From Clostridia bacterium (GTDB taxonomy: Bacteria; Bacillota; DULZ01), in contig JAAYOX010000443.1 in the NCBI GenBank assembly GCA_012520135.1, positions 1 to 5,805 on the forward strand: a stretch of DNA of 5,805 bases, in the 5' to 3' direction. A program made the translations under genes and the position numbers. Below the pieces are notes generated by a model, which saw only the letters and a list, made by a program, of their open reading frames with translations, was not told the origin of the DNA and did not search any database. Numbering within the stretch: the stretch's first letter is position 1; the number at the start of each line of letters is the position of its first letter. Below, piece after piece: positions 4,951-5,805 of this stretch.

Positions 4951-5787
4951 CTACCTCACTTCCTTTTGTCTAAAAGTTAAAATGATGGAGAAAATGTTAA
5001 TCACAAAAACCAGGGTAATCAGTACAAAGGCGGTGGCGTATGCTTTCTCCAGGGAAATGCCCTCTCCGGTAAGAATGTAAAGATGAAAAGGCAAAGCCAT
5101 CACCGGTGACAACAAAGAGTTGGGAACAGGAGCGAAAATGACGGCCCCCGTAAGAATGATAGGGGCGGCGGCTCCCATGGCAAAGCCTCCTGCCAAGGTG
5201 ACGGCAGATACAATGTCGTTTCTGCATTGGGGCAAGATCAGTTTAAACAAGGTGTAGGCTTTGGAAATGCCCAAGGCATAAGAAGAATTGACCAGGTGTT
5301 TACCTGTTTCTCTTAAAGCTTTTTCCACCCGTACTTCAATGAAGGGGAAAATCATGATCCCCAAAGTCAGCCCGGCAGCCAATAGAGACCTGCCTAGTTT
5401 CAGGTTTACTACCAGGAGAGTATAGCCAAAGAGCCCTAAAACGATGGAGGGCACGCCTGCCATGCACTGGATAACTACGTGGGCCAGACCCTCAATCTTT
5501 TTGGAATCACAATAAAAAACAAGGTAGACGGCGGTTGCCAAAGCAAGGAGACTGGCAAAAGTACAAGCAACCATAAATAAAGCAAGGCTACCGATAATAG
5601 CAGGAAAAATGCCTCCCTCAGATCCTAACGGTATTCCCTTTGGATTGGACAGGATAAATTCGCTGTCGATGGAATGGATACCGTTTTTAAAGATATAACC
5701 GAAAATAAAGACGATAGTCAGCAAAACGGCTATAGTACTAATCACAAGCCACAATTTAAACAAACTGCTTTTCAGCTTTTCGTTCAT
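4951..5787 (-). CDS. pstA: Phosphate-type ABC transporter permease PstA, atypical
   Basis: This inner-membrane permease would form the channel with PstC. Its 278 residues hold about six membrane segments (roughly 13-33, 62-92, 102-128, 133-152, 192-218 and 252-272). PstA traits are GGIFPAIIGSL (58-68), GVPSIVLGLFGY (111-122) and the coupling-loop region EKALRETGKHLVNSSYALG (155-173) followed by KLILP. In E. coli the motif ARIAGETAPLL carries Arg220, reported essential for phosphate transport; here the aligned stretch is GGFAMGAAAPII (200-211), with F202 for Arg and A206 for Glu. The EAA loop, commonly EAxYALG, reads NSSYALG. It may belong to a distinct clostridial PstA subfamily, or transport another oxyanion. 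A possible ribosome site, GGGGATGA, precedes the ATG at 5787. Confidence 0.85.
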   Translation of the reverse strand: MNEKLKSSLFKLWLVISTIAVLLTIVFIFGYIFKNGIHSIDSEFILSNPKGIPLGSEGGIFPAIIGSLALFMVACTFASLLALATAVYLVFYCDSKKIEGLAHVVIQCMAGVPSIVLGLFGYTLLVVNLKLGRSLLAAGLTLGIMIFPFIEVRVEKALRETGKHLVNSSYALGISKAYTLFKLILPQCRNDIVSAVTLAGGFAMGAAAPIILTGAVIFAPVPNSLLSPVMALPFHLYILTGEGISLEKAYATAFVLITLVFVINIFSIILTFRQKEVR

Positions 5788-5805
5788 TAAATCATCCCCA
5801 TTTCC
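5787..5805 (-). CDS. Possible last codons of an upstream gene, expected pstC
   Basis: On the - strand, one frame entering from the right edge reads five sense codons (E-M-G-M-I) and a TAA at 5789-5787 whose last A is the first base of the pstA ATG (TAATG). This 1-nt stop-start overlap is common in coupled genes, and pstC normally precedes pstA. Another frame also stops nearby (TGA), so the assignment rests on context only. Confidence 0.22.

Noticed and set aside
4207..5787. Tungstate or molybdate transporter rather than Pst
   Set aside because: PstB carries the FQKPxPFP-SIY hallmark and the permease carries GVPSIVLGLFGY, both Pst-type. The altered PstA motif leaves substrate open but not the family.

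Overview
The window carries most of a tryptophan biosynthesis cluster on the + strand (trpB, 5'-truncated, then trpA, trpD, trpC, trpF). It meets, tail to tail, a phosphate-type ABC transporter pair on the - strand (pstA then pstB, with perhaps the last codons of pstC at the right edge). The protein styles, AGGAGG-type ribosome sites, moderate GC and the kind of palindromic repeat between trpA and trpD suggest a Firmicute, most likely a clostridial (Peptococcaceae-like) anaerobe. That placement is inference; no marker gene is present.

Layout: 1-833 trpB (about 276 C-terminal residues); 826-1596 trpA (8-nt overlap with trpB); 1597-1755 a structured non-coding gap; 1756-2787 trpD; 2788-3537 trpC (abutting); 3530-4210 trpF (8-nt overlap). 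pstB (4950 down to 4207) overlaps the trpF stop by 4 nt, and pstA (5787 down to 4951) abuts pstB. Together the trp genes cover anthranilate to tryptophan: TrpD adds phosphoribosyl, TrpF isomerises, TrpC closes the indole ring, and TrpAB makes tryptophan. trpE/trpG are not in the window. The order BA-DCF is a permutation of the common E(G)DCFBA order.

The most interesting part is the trpA-trpD gap. It holds eleven NAG-type triplets (nine GAG/TAG, one CAG, one GTG) at nearly perfect 5-nt spacing. These fill the 57-nt loop of a long imperfect inverted repeat whose right arm is followed by a T-rich tract. A second run of eight triplets (seven GAG/TAG, one AAG) continues at exact 5-nt spacing through the trpD Shine-Dalgarno sequence. 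This is the signature of RNA targets of TRAP (MtrB), the tryptophan-activated 11-mer of Bacillus. I propose a tandem TRAP control region inside the cluster: one site closing a terminator-like stem, the other hiding the trpD ribosome site. The inverted-repeat arms also resemble a mobile palindromic repeat that I recall from clostridial genomes, so the element may have been assembled from, or interrupted by, such a repeat.

The trpDCF products and PstA each differ from textbook family members at positions usually conserved (TrpD Asn and Arg of the anthranilate site, TrpC first catalytic Glu, TrpF Arg loop, PstA Arg/Glu of the membrane motif), as does TrpA (Asp60 to Glu). All remain clearly recognisable and look intact.
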